A DNA stretch of 64,000 nt from NCBI RefSeq assembly GCF_030403745.1, contig NZ_JAQMWP010000014.1, forward strand, positions 1 to 64,000, given 5' to 3'. The notes beneath the pieces are model-generated. The model was not told the origin of the DNA. It saw only the letters and a program-made list of their open reading frames with translations, and did not search any database. This DNA comes from Streptomyces sp. S.PB5. Its GTDB lineage: Bacteria > Actinomycetota > Actinomycetes > Streptomycetales > Streptomycetaceae. Positions 37,383 to 45,427 of the stretch are shown here, piece by piece (the first letter of the stretch is position 1; each line of letters starts with the position of its first letter). A program made the translations under genes and the position numbers.

Positions 37383-38489
37383 CTACCCACCCGCCAGCCC
37401 CGACTTCAACCCCGCCCCGCACAACGGCACCACTCCGCTCCGCTCCCCGAGCGCCCCCTCCCGTACCGCCGCCCAGCACGCCACCCCCGTCGCCTCCACG
37501 AACAGCCCCATCGACGCCAGGTCCCGCTGGGCGTGCCGGATCTGGTCCTCCGTCACCGTCAGGAAGGTGCCGCCCGACTCGCGTACCGCCCGCAGGATCT
37601 GCCGGGCGCGGGGCGGGCGGGGGATCGCGATGCCCTCGGCGAGGGTCGGTGCCGTCGGTGTCGTGCCGGCGAGGTCTTCCGAACCCTCCTGCCAGGCATG
37701 GGCCAGTGGAGCGACCGCCGCCGCCTGGACCCCGTACAGGGCGGGCCGGCGGTCGATGAGTCCGGCGGAGTGCAGCTCGGCCACGGCGAGGGCCGCTCCG
37801 AGCAGGAGCGTGCCGTTGCCGACGGGGACGACGAGGACGTCCGGGAGACGGCCGCCGAGGTCCTCCCAGAGCTCGTGGACGTAGGTCTTGGTGCCGTGCA
37901 GGAAGTACGGGTTGAAGACGTGGGAGGCGTAGAAGGTGCCCTCCGCGTCCGCGGCCGCGCGGGCCGCCGTGGCCGCCGCCTCGCGGTCACCGGCGACCAC
38001 CTCAAGGCGTGCCCCGTGCGCCCCGATCTGCTCCAGCTTCTTCGCCGAGGTGCCCTCGGGGACGTACACCGTGCAGGGCAGCCGCGCCCGTGCGCAGTAC
38101 GCGGCGATCGCCGTGCCCGCGTTGCCGCTGCTGTCCGCGATCACCCGGCGCGGTTCCAGCCGCAGGGCCAGCTCGGCGAGGAGCACGGCCCCGCGGTCCT
38201 TGAAGGACAGGGTGGGCATCAGGAAGTCCAGCTTGGCCGAGATCCCGTCGCGCAGCGGCACGAGCGGGGTACGGCCCTCGCCGAGCGAGACCGAGGGGGC
38301 GCCCAGGGGGAGCGTCTCGGCGTACCGCCACAAGGAATTGGCCCTTCCGGAAAGGGACTTGAGGGGCGCCGGAGTCGGGTGGAAGTCCAGGTCGAGGGGC
38401 CCGCGGCAGACGGGGCAGCACCAGAGGAGCGACCCGCCGGGGACGCGGGTGCCGTCCGAGGGGCAGTAACAGTCCGGCAGTGGGGTCAT
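37383..38489 (-). CDS. Threonine-synthase-like PLP-dependent enzyme
   Basis: 368 aa, fold-type II PLP enzyme. An N-terminal zinc-ribbon-like segment has Cys7, Cys9, Cys24, Cys25 and Cys28 (CYCPSDGT, LWCCPVCRG). The PLP lysine is Lys97 in LSFKDRGA, the phosphate-binding/Asn loop is DSSGNAGTAIAAY, and the Gly-rich loop is VPVGNGTLLLG. The arrangement is that of the threonine synthase/cysteate synthase group, which carry out beta/gamma-replacement on amino acids. It is monocistronic, convergent with the SDR gene across the tandem repeats. Whether it makes threonine cannot be decided here; no hom or thrB is nearby, so a paralog with another substrate is likely. Confidence 0.83.
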   Translation of the reverse strand: MTPLPDCYCPSDGTRVPGGSLLWCCPVCRGPLDLDFHPTPAPLKSLSGRANSLWRYAETLPLGAPSVSLGEGRTPLVPLRDGISAKLDFLMPTLSFKDRGAVLLAELALRLEPRRVIADSSGNAGTAIAAYCARARLPCTVYVPEGTSAKKLEQIGAHGARLEVVAGDREAAATAARAAADAEGTFYASHVFNPYFLHGTKTYVHELWEDLGGRLPDVLVVPVGNGTLLLGAALAVAELHSAGLIDRRPALYGVQAAAVAPLAHAWQEGSEDLAGTTPTAPTLAEGIAIPRPPRARQILRAVRESGGTFLTVTEDQIRHAQRDLASMGLFVEATGVACWAAVREGALGERSGVVPLCGAGLKSGLAGG

Positions 38490-38641
38490 GTGCGCAGCGT
38501 AGATCGGCCGTGCAGGGCCTCTTGTGCAATTCCTGTGGAGGCATCAATCTTTCGGCGGGCGCACAGCAACCCCACAGCTATTTGACATGAGCACATCTAG
38601 TTCACCGTCGAATGCGCCACCGATCGAGGAGGATCCCTCAG

Positions 38642-40198
38642 ATGGCAGTGATGCGTAATCGAAGATACGCAGTGCTCGGCGCGGCCGTGACCGCCGCCCT
38701 CGCCGCGAGCCTGGTCTCCGCCCTCCCCGCCACGGCCGCCCCAGAGGGCCGTGTCCAGTACGAAGGCGCGGCGAACGCCGTCGCCGACAGCTACATCGTG
38801 ACCCTCAAGGCCGGCACCAGGGCGGGCTCCGCCCAGGGCAAGGCCGTCGCCAAGGAGTACGGCGCCGACATCGAGCGCACCTACACCAAGGCCCTCAACG
38901 GCTACGCCGTCGAGGCCTCCGCCGCCGAGGCGAAGCGTCTGGCCGCCGACCCGGCCGTCGCCTCCGTCGTCCAGAACCGCACCTTCTCGATCGCCGCGAC
39001 CCAGACCAACCCGCCCTCCTGGGGCCTGGACCGCATCGACCAGAAGTCGCTCCCGCTGAACAGCTCGTACACCTACCCCGACTCCGCGGGCACGGGCGTG
39101 ACGGCGTACGTCATCGACACGGGCGTCCGCATCACCCACAGCGACTTCGGCGGCCGGGCCCGCTACGGCTACGACGCCATCGACAACGACAACACCGCCC
39201 AGGACGGCCACGGCCACGGCACCCATGTCGCCGGCACGGTCGCGGGCACGGCGTACGGCGTCGCCAAGAAGGCGAACATCGTCGGCGTCCGCGTCCTGAA
39301 CAACTCCGGTTCCGGTACGACCGCCCAGGTCGTCGCGGGCATCGACTGGGTCGCCGCGAACGCCGTCAAGCCGGCCGTCGCCAACATGTCCCTCGGCGGC
39401 GGCGCCGACACCGCCATCGACACCGCCGTCCGCAACGCCATCTCCTCCGGCATCACCTTCGCCGTCGCGGCCGGCAACGAGACGACCAACGCCTCCACCA
39501 GGTCGCCCGCCCGCGTCACGGAGGCCATCACGGTCGGCGCCACGACCTCCACCGACGCCAAGGCAAGCTACTCCAACTACGGCTCCGTCCTCGACCTGTT
39601 CGCCCCCGGCTCGTCCATCACCTCGACATGGAACACGAGCGACTCCGCCACCAACACCATCTCCGGTACGTCGATGGCGAGCCCGCACGTGGCGGGCGCG
39701 GCGGCGCTGTACCTGGCGGACAACCGGTCGGCGACCCCCGCGCAGGTGTCCTCGGCGCTGGTGAGCCTCGCTTCCACCGGTGTGGTCACCAGCCCCGGCT
39801 CCGGCTCGCCCAACCGGCTCCTGAACGTGCCGGGCGGCACCGTCACCCCGCCAGGACCGCGCTTCGAGAACACCGGGGACTACGCGATCGCCGACAACTC
39901 CACCGTCGAGTCCCCGGTGACCGTCTCCGGCGTCACGGGCAACGCGCCCTCGGCCCTGGCCGTGGAGGTCCACATCGTCCACACCTACATCGGTGACCTC
40001 CAGGTCCAGCTGATCGCCCCCGACGGCACGGCGTACACCCTCAAGGCGTACGGCACCGGCGGCAGTTCGGACAACATCGACACCACGTACTCCGTGAACG
40101 CCTCCTCCGAGGTGGCCAACGGCACGTGGCGGCTGCGGGTCAGCGACAACGCGGCGCAGGACATCGGGCGGATCGACGCCTGGGCGCTGCAGTTCTAG
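38642..40198 (+). CDS. Secreted subtilisin-like serine protease (S8) with P-domain
   Basis: 518 aa. Signal peptide ~1-35 ending ATAAP, an I9 inhibitor-type propeptide ([10 protein letters not shown] to ~115), the S8 catalytic domain with Asp159 (YVIDTGVR), His195 (GHGTHVAGT) and Ser344 ([11 protein letters not shown]), then a C-terminal proprotein-convertase P-domain (~410-518, [12 protein letters not shown] to DAWALQF). It is exported and self-activates by cleaving the propeptide. GAGGAGG lies ~9 nt before ATG 38642, deciding that start over one at 38612. A shared terminator separates it from a convergent serpin gene. Confidence 0.95.
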   Translation: MAVMRNRRYAVLGAAVTAALAASLVSALPATAAPEGRVQYEGAANAVADSYIVTLKAGTRAGSAQGKAVAKEYGADIERTYTKALNGYAVEASAAEAKRLAADPAVASVVQNRTFSIAATQTNPPSWGLDRIDQKSLPLNSSYTYPDSAGTGVTAYVIDTGVRITHSDFGGRARYGYDAIDNDNTAQDGHGHGTHVAGTVAGTAYGVAKKANIVGVRVLNNSGSGTTAQVVAGIDWVAANAVKPAVANMSLGGGADTAIDTAVRNAISSGITFAVAAGNETTNASTRSPARVTEAITVGATTSTDAKASYSNYGSVLDLFAPGSSITSTWNTSDSATNTISGTSMASPHVAGAAALYLADNRSATPAQVSSALVSLASTGVVTSPGSGSPNRLLNVPGGTVTPPGPRFENTGDYAIADNSTVESPVTVSGVTGNAPSALAVEVHIVHTYIGDLQVQLIAPDGTAYTLKAYGTGGSSDNIDTTYSVNASSEVANGTWRLRVSDNAAQDIGRIDAWALQF

Positions 40199-40225
40199 AC
40201 GGTCGCTGAGTACGTCATGACAGGT

Positions 40226-40274
40226 CGTCCTCGCGGCGGGCTCCGGGTCGGTCACCCGGCCCGCCGCGAGGACG
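40226..40274. terminator. Bidirectional terminator between subtilase and serpin genes
   Basis: A perfect 15-bp outer stem (40226-40240 with 40260-40274) encloses a second 6-bp stem (40243-40248 with 40254-40259). It lies between two convergent stop codons (40198 on +, 40291 on -) and can serve both. Confidence 0.85.
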
Positions 40275-40290
40275 AGCCGTGTCGCGCGGA

Positions 40291-41526
40291 TCAGAAGGGC
40301 GCGTCCTCCCCGTCGTACTCGTCCTCCTCGTCGTACTCAGGGTCCTCGGGGTACGCCGTCGGGTCGGTGACCCAGCCCGCCGCGAGGACGAGGCGTGTGT
40401 GGCGGTGCAGGGCGAGGAAGCCGAAGGGACGGTCGAAGGCGGCGTCGATCCTGGTCGTCACCCAGCGGAACGCGGGGGCGGCACAGCCGGCGGCGACGCC
40501 GACCGCGGTCACCGCGGCCGCACGGAAGCCGAGCTTCCCGAACTCCGCCACGGTGGACTGCTTCGCGGAGCCGACGGCCAGCGGCTGGTCGCTGATGCCG
40601 GGGAAGTGCGGTCGCTCACGGTTCATCGCCGTGGTGAGGCCGAACACCCGGTGGAGTTCCAGCAGGTCGTGCTCGGCCCGCATGCCGAACGCCGCGGTGG
40701 TCACGTGGAGGGTCGGAGGATCCGGCGTCACGCTGCGGACCTTCCGGACCAGGAGGCCCGGGCCCACCTCGCCGTAAGGAAGCAGGGGCCCCGGGACCAC
40801 CGGGTGCCGCCGCTCCAGGACGCCCACGCCCGCCCCGAGCACCTGCCCGGGCGTCATGCCCTCCTCCCCGAGCAGCAGATGGACGTCGATGGCGGTGTCG
40901 CCGAGCACCTTCAGCTCGGTCACCCGGCCGTGGGGCGTGTCGGCCACCCCGATCCGGTCCAGCAGCTCGGACCGCCGGTACAGCCCCGTCAGCCTCCGGT
41001 CCTGCCACGGCCCCGCGTCCGGCCACAGCGGCCAGGTCCGGAACCGCCGAAGCCAGTCCGTCCGCAGCGTCAGCGCACTCGCCAGCACCATCTCGGTGCG
41101 GCGGTCCAGCAGAACGGGCATCTCTTCGACGAGCCCGCCCGTCCGTTTCGCCGCCCAGGAGTCCAGCGCCCCCTTGTCGACGGCCGCGTCCCCCGTCAGC
41201 ACCCCGTGCGCCCCGGCCGGCAGTCCCGCCTCCCACCGTTCCCGCAGCTCCAGCGTCCGCCTGGTCCACAGCCCCAGCGCCGAGTCCAGCCCCCGCATCC
41301 GATCCATGCCGGCCAGCAACTCCCGTGCCGCCGCGGCCGATTCACCGGCGGACATCCCCACGGCCGCCGCGAGCTCGTCCCGCGCCGCGCCTCCGGCCCC
41401 GTCCGCCAGAAACGCGAGCAACGGCCACACCCCGGCCGCCGAGAACACCGTCCCGCCCCCGGACGCGTCCGCCCACCGGGCGGTCAGTCCGTTGACCGCC
41501 CGGATCGTCGTATTCGTGACCGCCAT
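40291..41526 (-). CDS. Serpin-family protein (serine protease inhibitor)
   Basis: 411 aa. The start (NGLTARWADASGGGTVFSAAGVWPLLAFL) matches serpin helix A and strand 6B. The C-terminus FDRPFGFLALHRHTRLVLAAGWVTDP is the serpin signature just after the reactive loop. The hinge and loop appear as GFRAAAVTAVGVAAG, with small residues as in inhibitory serpins, but the usual acidic/Thr residues at the start of the hinge are absent. No signal peptide is seen, so it is probably cytoplasmic. It ends with an acidic tail (DEEDEYDGED). It faces the subtilase gene across one terminator. Whether it inhibits that protease is untested, and compartment differs. Confidence 0.82.
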   Translation of the reverse strand: MAVTNTTIRAVNGLTARWADASGGGTVFSAAGVWPLLAFLADGAGGAARDELAAAVGMSAGESAAAARELLAGMDRMRGLDSALGLWTRRTLELRERWEAGLPAGAHGVLTGDAAVDKGALDSWAAKRTGGLVEEMPVLLDRRTEMVLASALTLRTDWLRRFRTWPLWPDAGPWQDRRLTGLYRRSELLDRIGVADTPHGRVTELKVLGDTAIDVHLLLGEEGMTPGQVLGAGVGVLERRHPVVPGPLLPYGEVGPGLLVRKVRSVTPDPPTLHVTTAAFGMRAEHDLLELHRVFGLTTAMNRERPHFPGISDQPLAVGSAKQSTVAEFGKLGFRAAAVTAVGVAAGCAAPAFRWVTTRIDAAFDRPFGFLALHRHTRLVLAAGWVTDPTAYPEDPEYDEEDEYDGEDAPF

Positions 41527-41616
41527 ACCGCCCCCACCAGCCCCGCGCTTACCATGCGCCCAGTCGCACGCAAGTTCCCCCGAGCATCACCAGCCCGAAC
41601 CAGGAGCACGGTACCC

Positions 41617-42771
41617 GTGTCCATACCGCCACCCCCCGGCCCCCACCAGCCCCAAGGGCCGTACCCGCCGGGCCCCTACACCCCGCCCGGCCCCTGGGGC
41701 TACGGCTGGGGCGGCTACGCGCAACCCGTGCCCGTCAACGGGGTCGCCATCGCCGCCCTGGTCCTCGGCGTCCTCTGCTTCCTGCCGGCCGTCGGTCTGG
41801 TCCTCGGACTGATCGCCCTGAGCCAGATCAAGAGGAAGGGCGAGCGCGGCAGGGGCATGGCGATCGCGGGGTCGATCCTCTCCTCGGTCGGTCTGGCGCT
41901 GTGGACCCTGTCGCTGACCACCGGCGCCGCCGGCGAGTTCTGGGCCGGCTTCAAGGACGCCGCGAGCGGCCAGGGCACCGCCTACGCGCTCGCCGAGGGC
42001 GACTGCTTCGACTCGGGCACCGGCGCTCTGACGGGCGAGGCCTACGACGTCGACGAGGTGCCCTGCTCCCAGGAGCACCACGGCGAGGTGTTCGCCGTCG
42101 AGAAGCTGCCCGCCGGATCGTTCCCCGGCGACGACGCGCTCACCGACACCGCCGAGGACAAGTGCTACACGCTGCGGGAGACGTACGCGATGGACGTCTG
42201 GGCCGTGCCGGAGGACGTGGACATCTACTACCTCGTGCCCTCCGAGGAGAGCTGGGACTACGGCGACCGCGAGATCACCTGTGTGTTCGGCAACGTCGAC
42301 GAGAAGAACAGCCTGACCGGCTCCCTCCGCAACGACGCCACGACCCTCGACGCCGACCAGATCGCCTTCCTGAAGGCGGCCAACGCCGTCGACACGGTGC
42401 TCTACGAGGAGCCCGTGGACTACGCCGAGGACGATCTGCGGGCCAACCGGGAATGGGCCGGGGACGTCGGCACCGCCTTCGGTGAGCAGGCCGAGGCGCT
42501 GCGCGGCCACTCCTGGCCGGCCGGCGCCGAGAAGCCGGTCGCGGACTTCCTGAAGGGCATGGAGGCCGCCGGGAAGGAGTGGACGAAGGCCGCCGAGGCG
42601 AAGGACGTCGACACGTACTACGAGCACTACGACCTCGCCTACGAGTTCGTCGACGGCGCGAGCACCGTCACCGCCCGCGAAGCTCTGGGCCTGGCCACCA
42701 CCGTGCCGACGTACGACGAGGAGGACGGCGGAGGGAGCGGCGGTGGAGGCGAAGGCGAACTCGATGTGTGA
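41617..42771 (+). CDS. Membrane protein with DUF4190 and septum-formation domains
   Basis: 384 aa. A Pro/Gly/Tyr-rich N-terminus (~1-40) precedes two TM helices with a DUF4190 pattern (VAIAALVLGVLCFLPAVGLV, GRGMAIAGSILSSVG). The extracellular part starts with the Septum_form pattern GDCFDSGTG...VPCSQEHHGEVFAVEKLP and has paired cysteines. The C-terminus is Gly/Glu-rich. GTG 41617 follows AGGAG by about 10 nt. Such proteins are abundant in Streptomyces; precise function is unknown. It is divergent from the serpin gene. Confidence 0.8.
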   Translation: MSIPPPPGPHQPQGPYPPGPYTPPGPWGYGWGGYAQPVPVNGVAIAALVLGVLCFLPAVGLVLGLIALSQIKRKGERGRGMAIAGSILSSVGLALWTLSLTTGAAGEFWAGFKDAASGQGTAYALAEGDCFDSGTGALTGEAYDVDEVPCSQEHHGEVFAVEKLPAGSFPGDDALTDTAEDKCYTLRETYAMDVWAVPEDVDIYYLVPSEESWDYGDREITCVFGNVDEKNSLTGSLRNDATTLDADQIAFLKAANAVDTVLYEEPVDYAEDDLRANREWAGDVGTAFGEQAEALRGHSWPAGAEKPVADFLKGMEAAGKEWTKAAEAKDVDTYYEHYDLAYEFVDGASTVTAREALGLATTVPTYDEEDGGGSGGGGEGELDV

Positions 42772-42918
42772 GCGCCCCCATAGCGGGGAGAAAGTGCCTG
42801 CGTAAAGCCCGACGCGGGCACATGTCACTACATCGAGTGATTCCCTGGCCTTTGCTTGCATGGCGGAACCCACGGTTGCCACGCTGTTGCTGTCTGTACA
42901 ACCTGATGGGAGCGGCCA

Positions 42919-43671
42919 GTGACTTTCGGTGAGCAGCCGGCGTATCTGCGCGTCGCGGGTGATCTTCGCAAGAAGATCGCCGACGGTTCGCTGCCACCGC
43001 ACACCCGCCTGCCCTCGCAGGCGAGAATCCGCGAGGAGTACGGCGTCTCGGACACCGTCGCGCTGGAGGCGCGCAAGGTCCTGATGGCGGAGGGTCTGGT
43101 CGAGGGCCGCTCCGGCTCCGGGACCTATGTCCGTGAGCGCCCCGTGCCCCGCCGGGTCGCCCGCTCCGGCTTCCGTCCGGACGGCGGGGCCACCCCTTTC
43201 CGCCAGGAGCAGGCCGACGCCGAGTCGCGCGGCACCTGGGAGTCCAGCAGCGCCCAGACCGAGGCCAGTGTCGCGGTCGCCGAGCGGCTCGCCATCCGCC
43301 CCGGCGACCGCGTGATGTGCACCAAGTACGTCTACCGGGACAGCGGCGAGCCGATGATGCTCTCCACCTCCTGGGAGCCCCTCGCCGTCACCGGCCGCAC
43401 CCCCGTGATGCTCCCCGAGGAGGGCCCCCTCGGCGGTATGGGCGTCGTCGAGCGCATGCGGGCCATCGACGTGATCGTGGACAACGTGACGGAGGAGGTC
43501 GGCGCCCGCCCCGGCCTCGCCGAGGAACTCCTCGCGCTGGGCGGCGTCCCCGGCCATGTCGTCGTGGTCGTCCACCGCACGTTCTACGCCTCGGGCCGTC
43601 CCGTCGAGACGGCGGACGTGGTGATCCCGGCGGACCGCTATCGGGTCGCCTATCACCTTCCGGTGAAGTAG
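42919..43671 (+). CDS. GntR/HutC-family transcriptional regulator
   Basis: 250 aa. The N-terminal GntR winged helix (YLRVAGDLRKKIADGSLPPH, RLPSQARIREEYGVSDTVAL, GSGTYV) is followed by a UTRA ligand-binding domain (VAVAERLAIRPGDRVMCTKY to the end). GTG start with GGGAG ~8 nt upstream. The sequence TGTCTGTACAACC at 42891-42903 just upstream of the start resembles half-sites bound by autoregulating GntR proteins; this is a guess. It is monocistronic and the ligand is unknown. Confidence 0.9.
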   Translation: MTFGEQPAYLRVAGDLRKKIADGSLPPHTRLPSQARIREEYGVSDTVALEARKVLMAEGLVEGRSGSGTYVRERPVPRRVARSGFRPDGGATPFRQEQADAESRGTWESSSAQTEASVAVAERLAIRPGDRVMCTKYVYRDSGEPMMLSTSWEPLAVTGRTPVMLPEEGPLGGMGVVERMRAIDVIVDNVTEEVGARPGLAEELLALGGVPGHVVVVVHRTFYASGRPVETADVVIPADRYRVAYHLPVK

Positions 43672-43992
43672 CGCACACCGCTTCGGCAGTTGCCCTCAGT
43701 ACCCGTCCAAACGGACCTCATGCGCCGGGCGTTGCAATCTGGCCGTTCTCGCAGGTGACCCCAGGCCTGCCCACACCGCGCTGACCGGACGCATTCCCGC
43801 CCGCGCACGGCGCGTTCGCCGTCGTGCGCCCCCTGCGTTCTGGCTGGTTGCGTACCTCTTTGTGAGAATCCGTATTCGGTGCGTAAAGGTTAGGCGTAGG
43901 CTCGGGCATATGCGGATTGCGGTTTCCTTAGCGGGCGGGGTACGACGAGAGCCGCGAGCGAAGGCCGGGGCGGGAAGGGGCGGTGGGGTGCG
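43672..43992. other. Intergenic region upstream of the SPOR-like gene
   Basis: About 320 bases. An imperfect hairpin (43804-43829, arms GCGCACGGCG and CGCCGTCGTGCGC) may end the GntR transcript. An AT-richer patch at 43855-43925 contains TAGGCGTAGGCT and may be the promoter of the following gene. No coding sequence is supported. Confidence 0.45.
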
Positions 43993-44187
43993 GTGAACGA
44001 CGGCACGATCACTCTTCCCTGGCTCGTCGTACGACAGGACGACAACGGCAACCGCTACCGCGTGGGCCGCTACGCCACCCGCGCCGAGGCCCAGAAGATC
44101 GCGGACAGCCTCGACAGCCGCGGCCACAAGCAGCTCTACTGGGTCGAACGCATCGGCCAGAACGGCAGCAGCGCGACGGCGAACTGA
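43993..44187 (+). CDS. Small SPOR-like domain protein
   Basis: 64 aa. The sequence LPWLVVRQDDNGNRYRVGRY and ATRAEAQKIADSLDSRGHKQLYWVERI follows the strand-helix-strand pattern of a single SPOR domain (peptidoglycan-binding in division proteins), here stand-alone and cytoplasmic. GTG start; the leader is G-rich. Such short proteins are common in Streptomyces and uncharacterised. The Nudix gene starts 30 bp downstream. Confidence 0.72.
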   Translation: MNDGTITLPWLVVRQDDNGNRYRVGRYATRAEAQKIADSLDSRGHKQLYWVERIGQNGSSATAN

Positions 44188-44217
44188 CCGCAGGCTCCCT
44201 CCCGTAGGCTCCGCCGC

Positions 44218-44613
44218 ATGACGGAACCGATCGTGGTGGTGGGAGCCGCCCTCCTGAACACCGGCCGCCTCCTGGCCGCCCGCCGCAGCGCACCCCCCGA
44301 ACTGTCCGGCCGCTGGGAACTCCCGGGCGGCAAGGTGGAGCCCGGCGAGACCCCGGAGGCGGCCTTGGTGCGCGAGCTCCGGGAGGAACTCGGCGTGGAG
44401 GTGGCGGCCGGGGAGCGGATCCCGGGGCAGTGGCCCCTGAGAGAGCCGTACGTCCTCCAGGTCTGGACGGCGGAACTGCTCCCGGGCTCGCCCGACCCCA
44501 AGCCCCTGCAGGACCACGACGACCTGCGCTGGCTGACAGCGGCGGAACTGTGGGACGTGCCGTGGCTGGACCAGGACGTGGCGGCGGTCCGGGAAATCGC
44601 CGGGCGCCTGTAG
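44218..44613 (+). CDS. Nudix hydrolase (MutT-like)
   Basis: 131 aa. The Nudix box is complete: GGKVEPGETPEAALVRELRE followed by ELGVE, giving GX5EX7REUXEEXGU. The opening IVVVGAALLNTGRLLAARRS and closing DDLRWLTAAEL fit the MutT/8-oxo-dGTP diphosphatase branch. It hydrolyses nucleoside diphosphate-linked compounds, with oxidised dNTPs as the likely substrate. Probably transcribed with the SPOR-like gene. Confidence 0.92.
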   Translation: MTEPIVVVGAALLNTGRLLAARRSAPPELSGRWELPGGKVEPGETPEAALVRELREELGVEVAAGERIPGQWPLREPYVLQVWTAELLPGSPDPKPLQDHDDLRWLTAAELWDVPWLDQDVAAVREIAGRL

Positions 44614-44712
44614 GCGCTCTTCTCGCGTGCGCGGGGCCGCGACGCCCCCCGCTACGCCGTTCGCACCACAACGCGCCGTCCCGCACGGTAACGCGCGCCT
44701 GATATCGGGTAT

Positions 44713-45165
44713 GTGCCCATTAACCCCACGAAACCAGACATGGGTGTGGCCTGGGAAGTGATCGGCGTGATCGACACCGAAGGCGACTGCGCCGACTGGA
44801 CCTTCCCCGCGGACCCCGGCGCCGTACGCGCCGCCCGCGCAGCCGTCCGCGGCCGGCTGCGCGACTGGGACCTGGACAGCGTCTCCGACATCACCGCTCT
44901 GCTGGTGAGTGAACTGGTGACCAACGCGTTGCGGCACGCCACAGGCCCCATCGGCGTGCGCCTCGTCCGCCCCACGGGCCTCGACGCCGTCCTGCTGGTG
45001 GAGGTCTCCGACCCCCTTCCGGACCCGCCGAGGGAACGGGTCGCCCGCCCCGAGGACGAGAGCGGCCGGGGTCTGCAACTGGTCGCCCACTCCTCGCGCC
45101 GCTGGGGCACCAGACCTGGTGAGGAGGGCAAGACGGTGTGGTTCGAACTCGCCGTACCGGGATGA
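44713..45165 (+). CDS. RsbW/SpoIIAB-like ATP-binding (anti-sigma kinase-type) protein
   Basis: 150 aa, HATPase_c_2 family. N box ALLVSELVTNALRHA and G boxes SGRGLQLV and EGKTVWFEL are present. The family binds ATP and acts as anti-sigma factor/serine kinase or related regulator in partner switching. The start is uncertain: GTG 44713 (used) or ATG 44740, neither with a clear ribosome binding site. Its C-terminal part is very like that of the next gene's HATPase domain (both have GRGLQLV and GKTVWFEL), suggesting related targets. Confidence 0.85.
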   Translation: MPINPTKPDMGVAWEVIGVIDTEGDCADWTFPADPGAVRAARAAVRGRLRDWDLDSVSDITALLVSELVTNALRHATGPIGVRLVRPTGLDAVLLVEVSDPLPDPPRERVARPEDESGRGLQLVAHSSRRWGTRPGEEGKTVWFELAVPG

Positions 45166-45427
45166 TTCAGGGCCGTTACGGGCTGTACGGCACGGCCGGC
45201 ACTGTCCACCGACTGGTTCAGGCCACTGGCGGGTGCCGGAGTACGTGATTCGACAGCGTGTTGGCTGGTTAGAAGACTGGAAGTGTTTTCGCGGTGCGGT
45301 CCAAAAAACGCTGGGACCGTGCTGTGATCGTGAACACCGTGTTGTGCGGCGCCGTAGTGCTGGATACTGCGGGCAGCCGCTGCCGGTGACCGGTGCCGGA
45401 CGCGGTGAGCTGGAGGGGACGGTTCGC

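Noticed and set aside
37207-38585. Long + strand reading frames through the 16-bp repeats and across the PLP-enzyme gene
   Set aside because: They are products of the repeat and of antisense GC bias; the minus-strand PLP enzyme has clear family motifs there.
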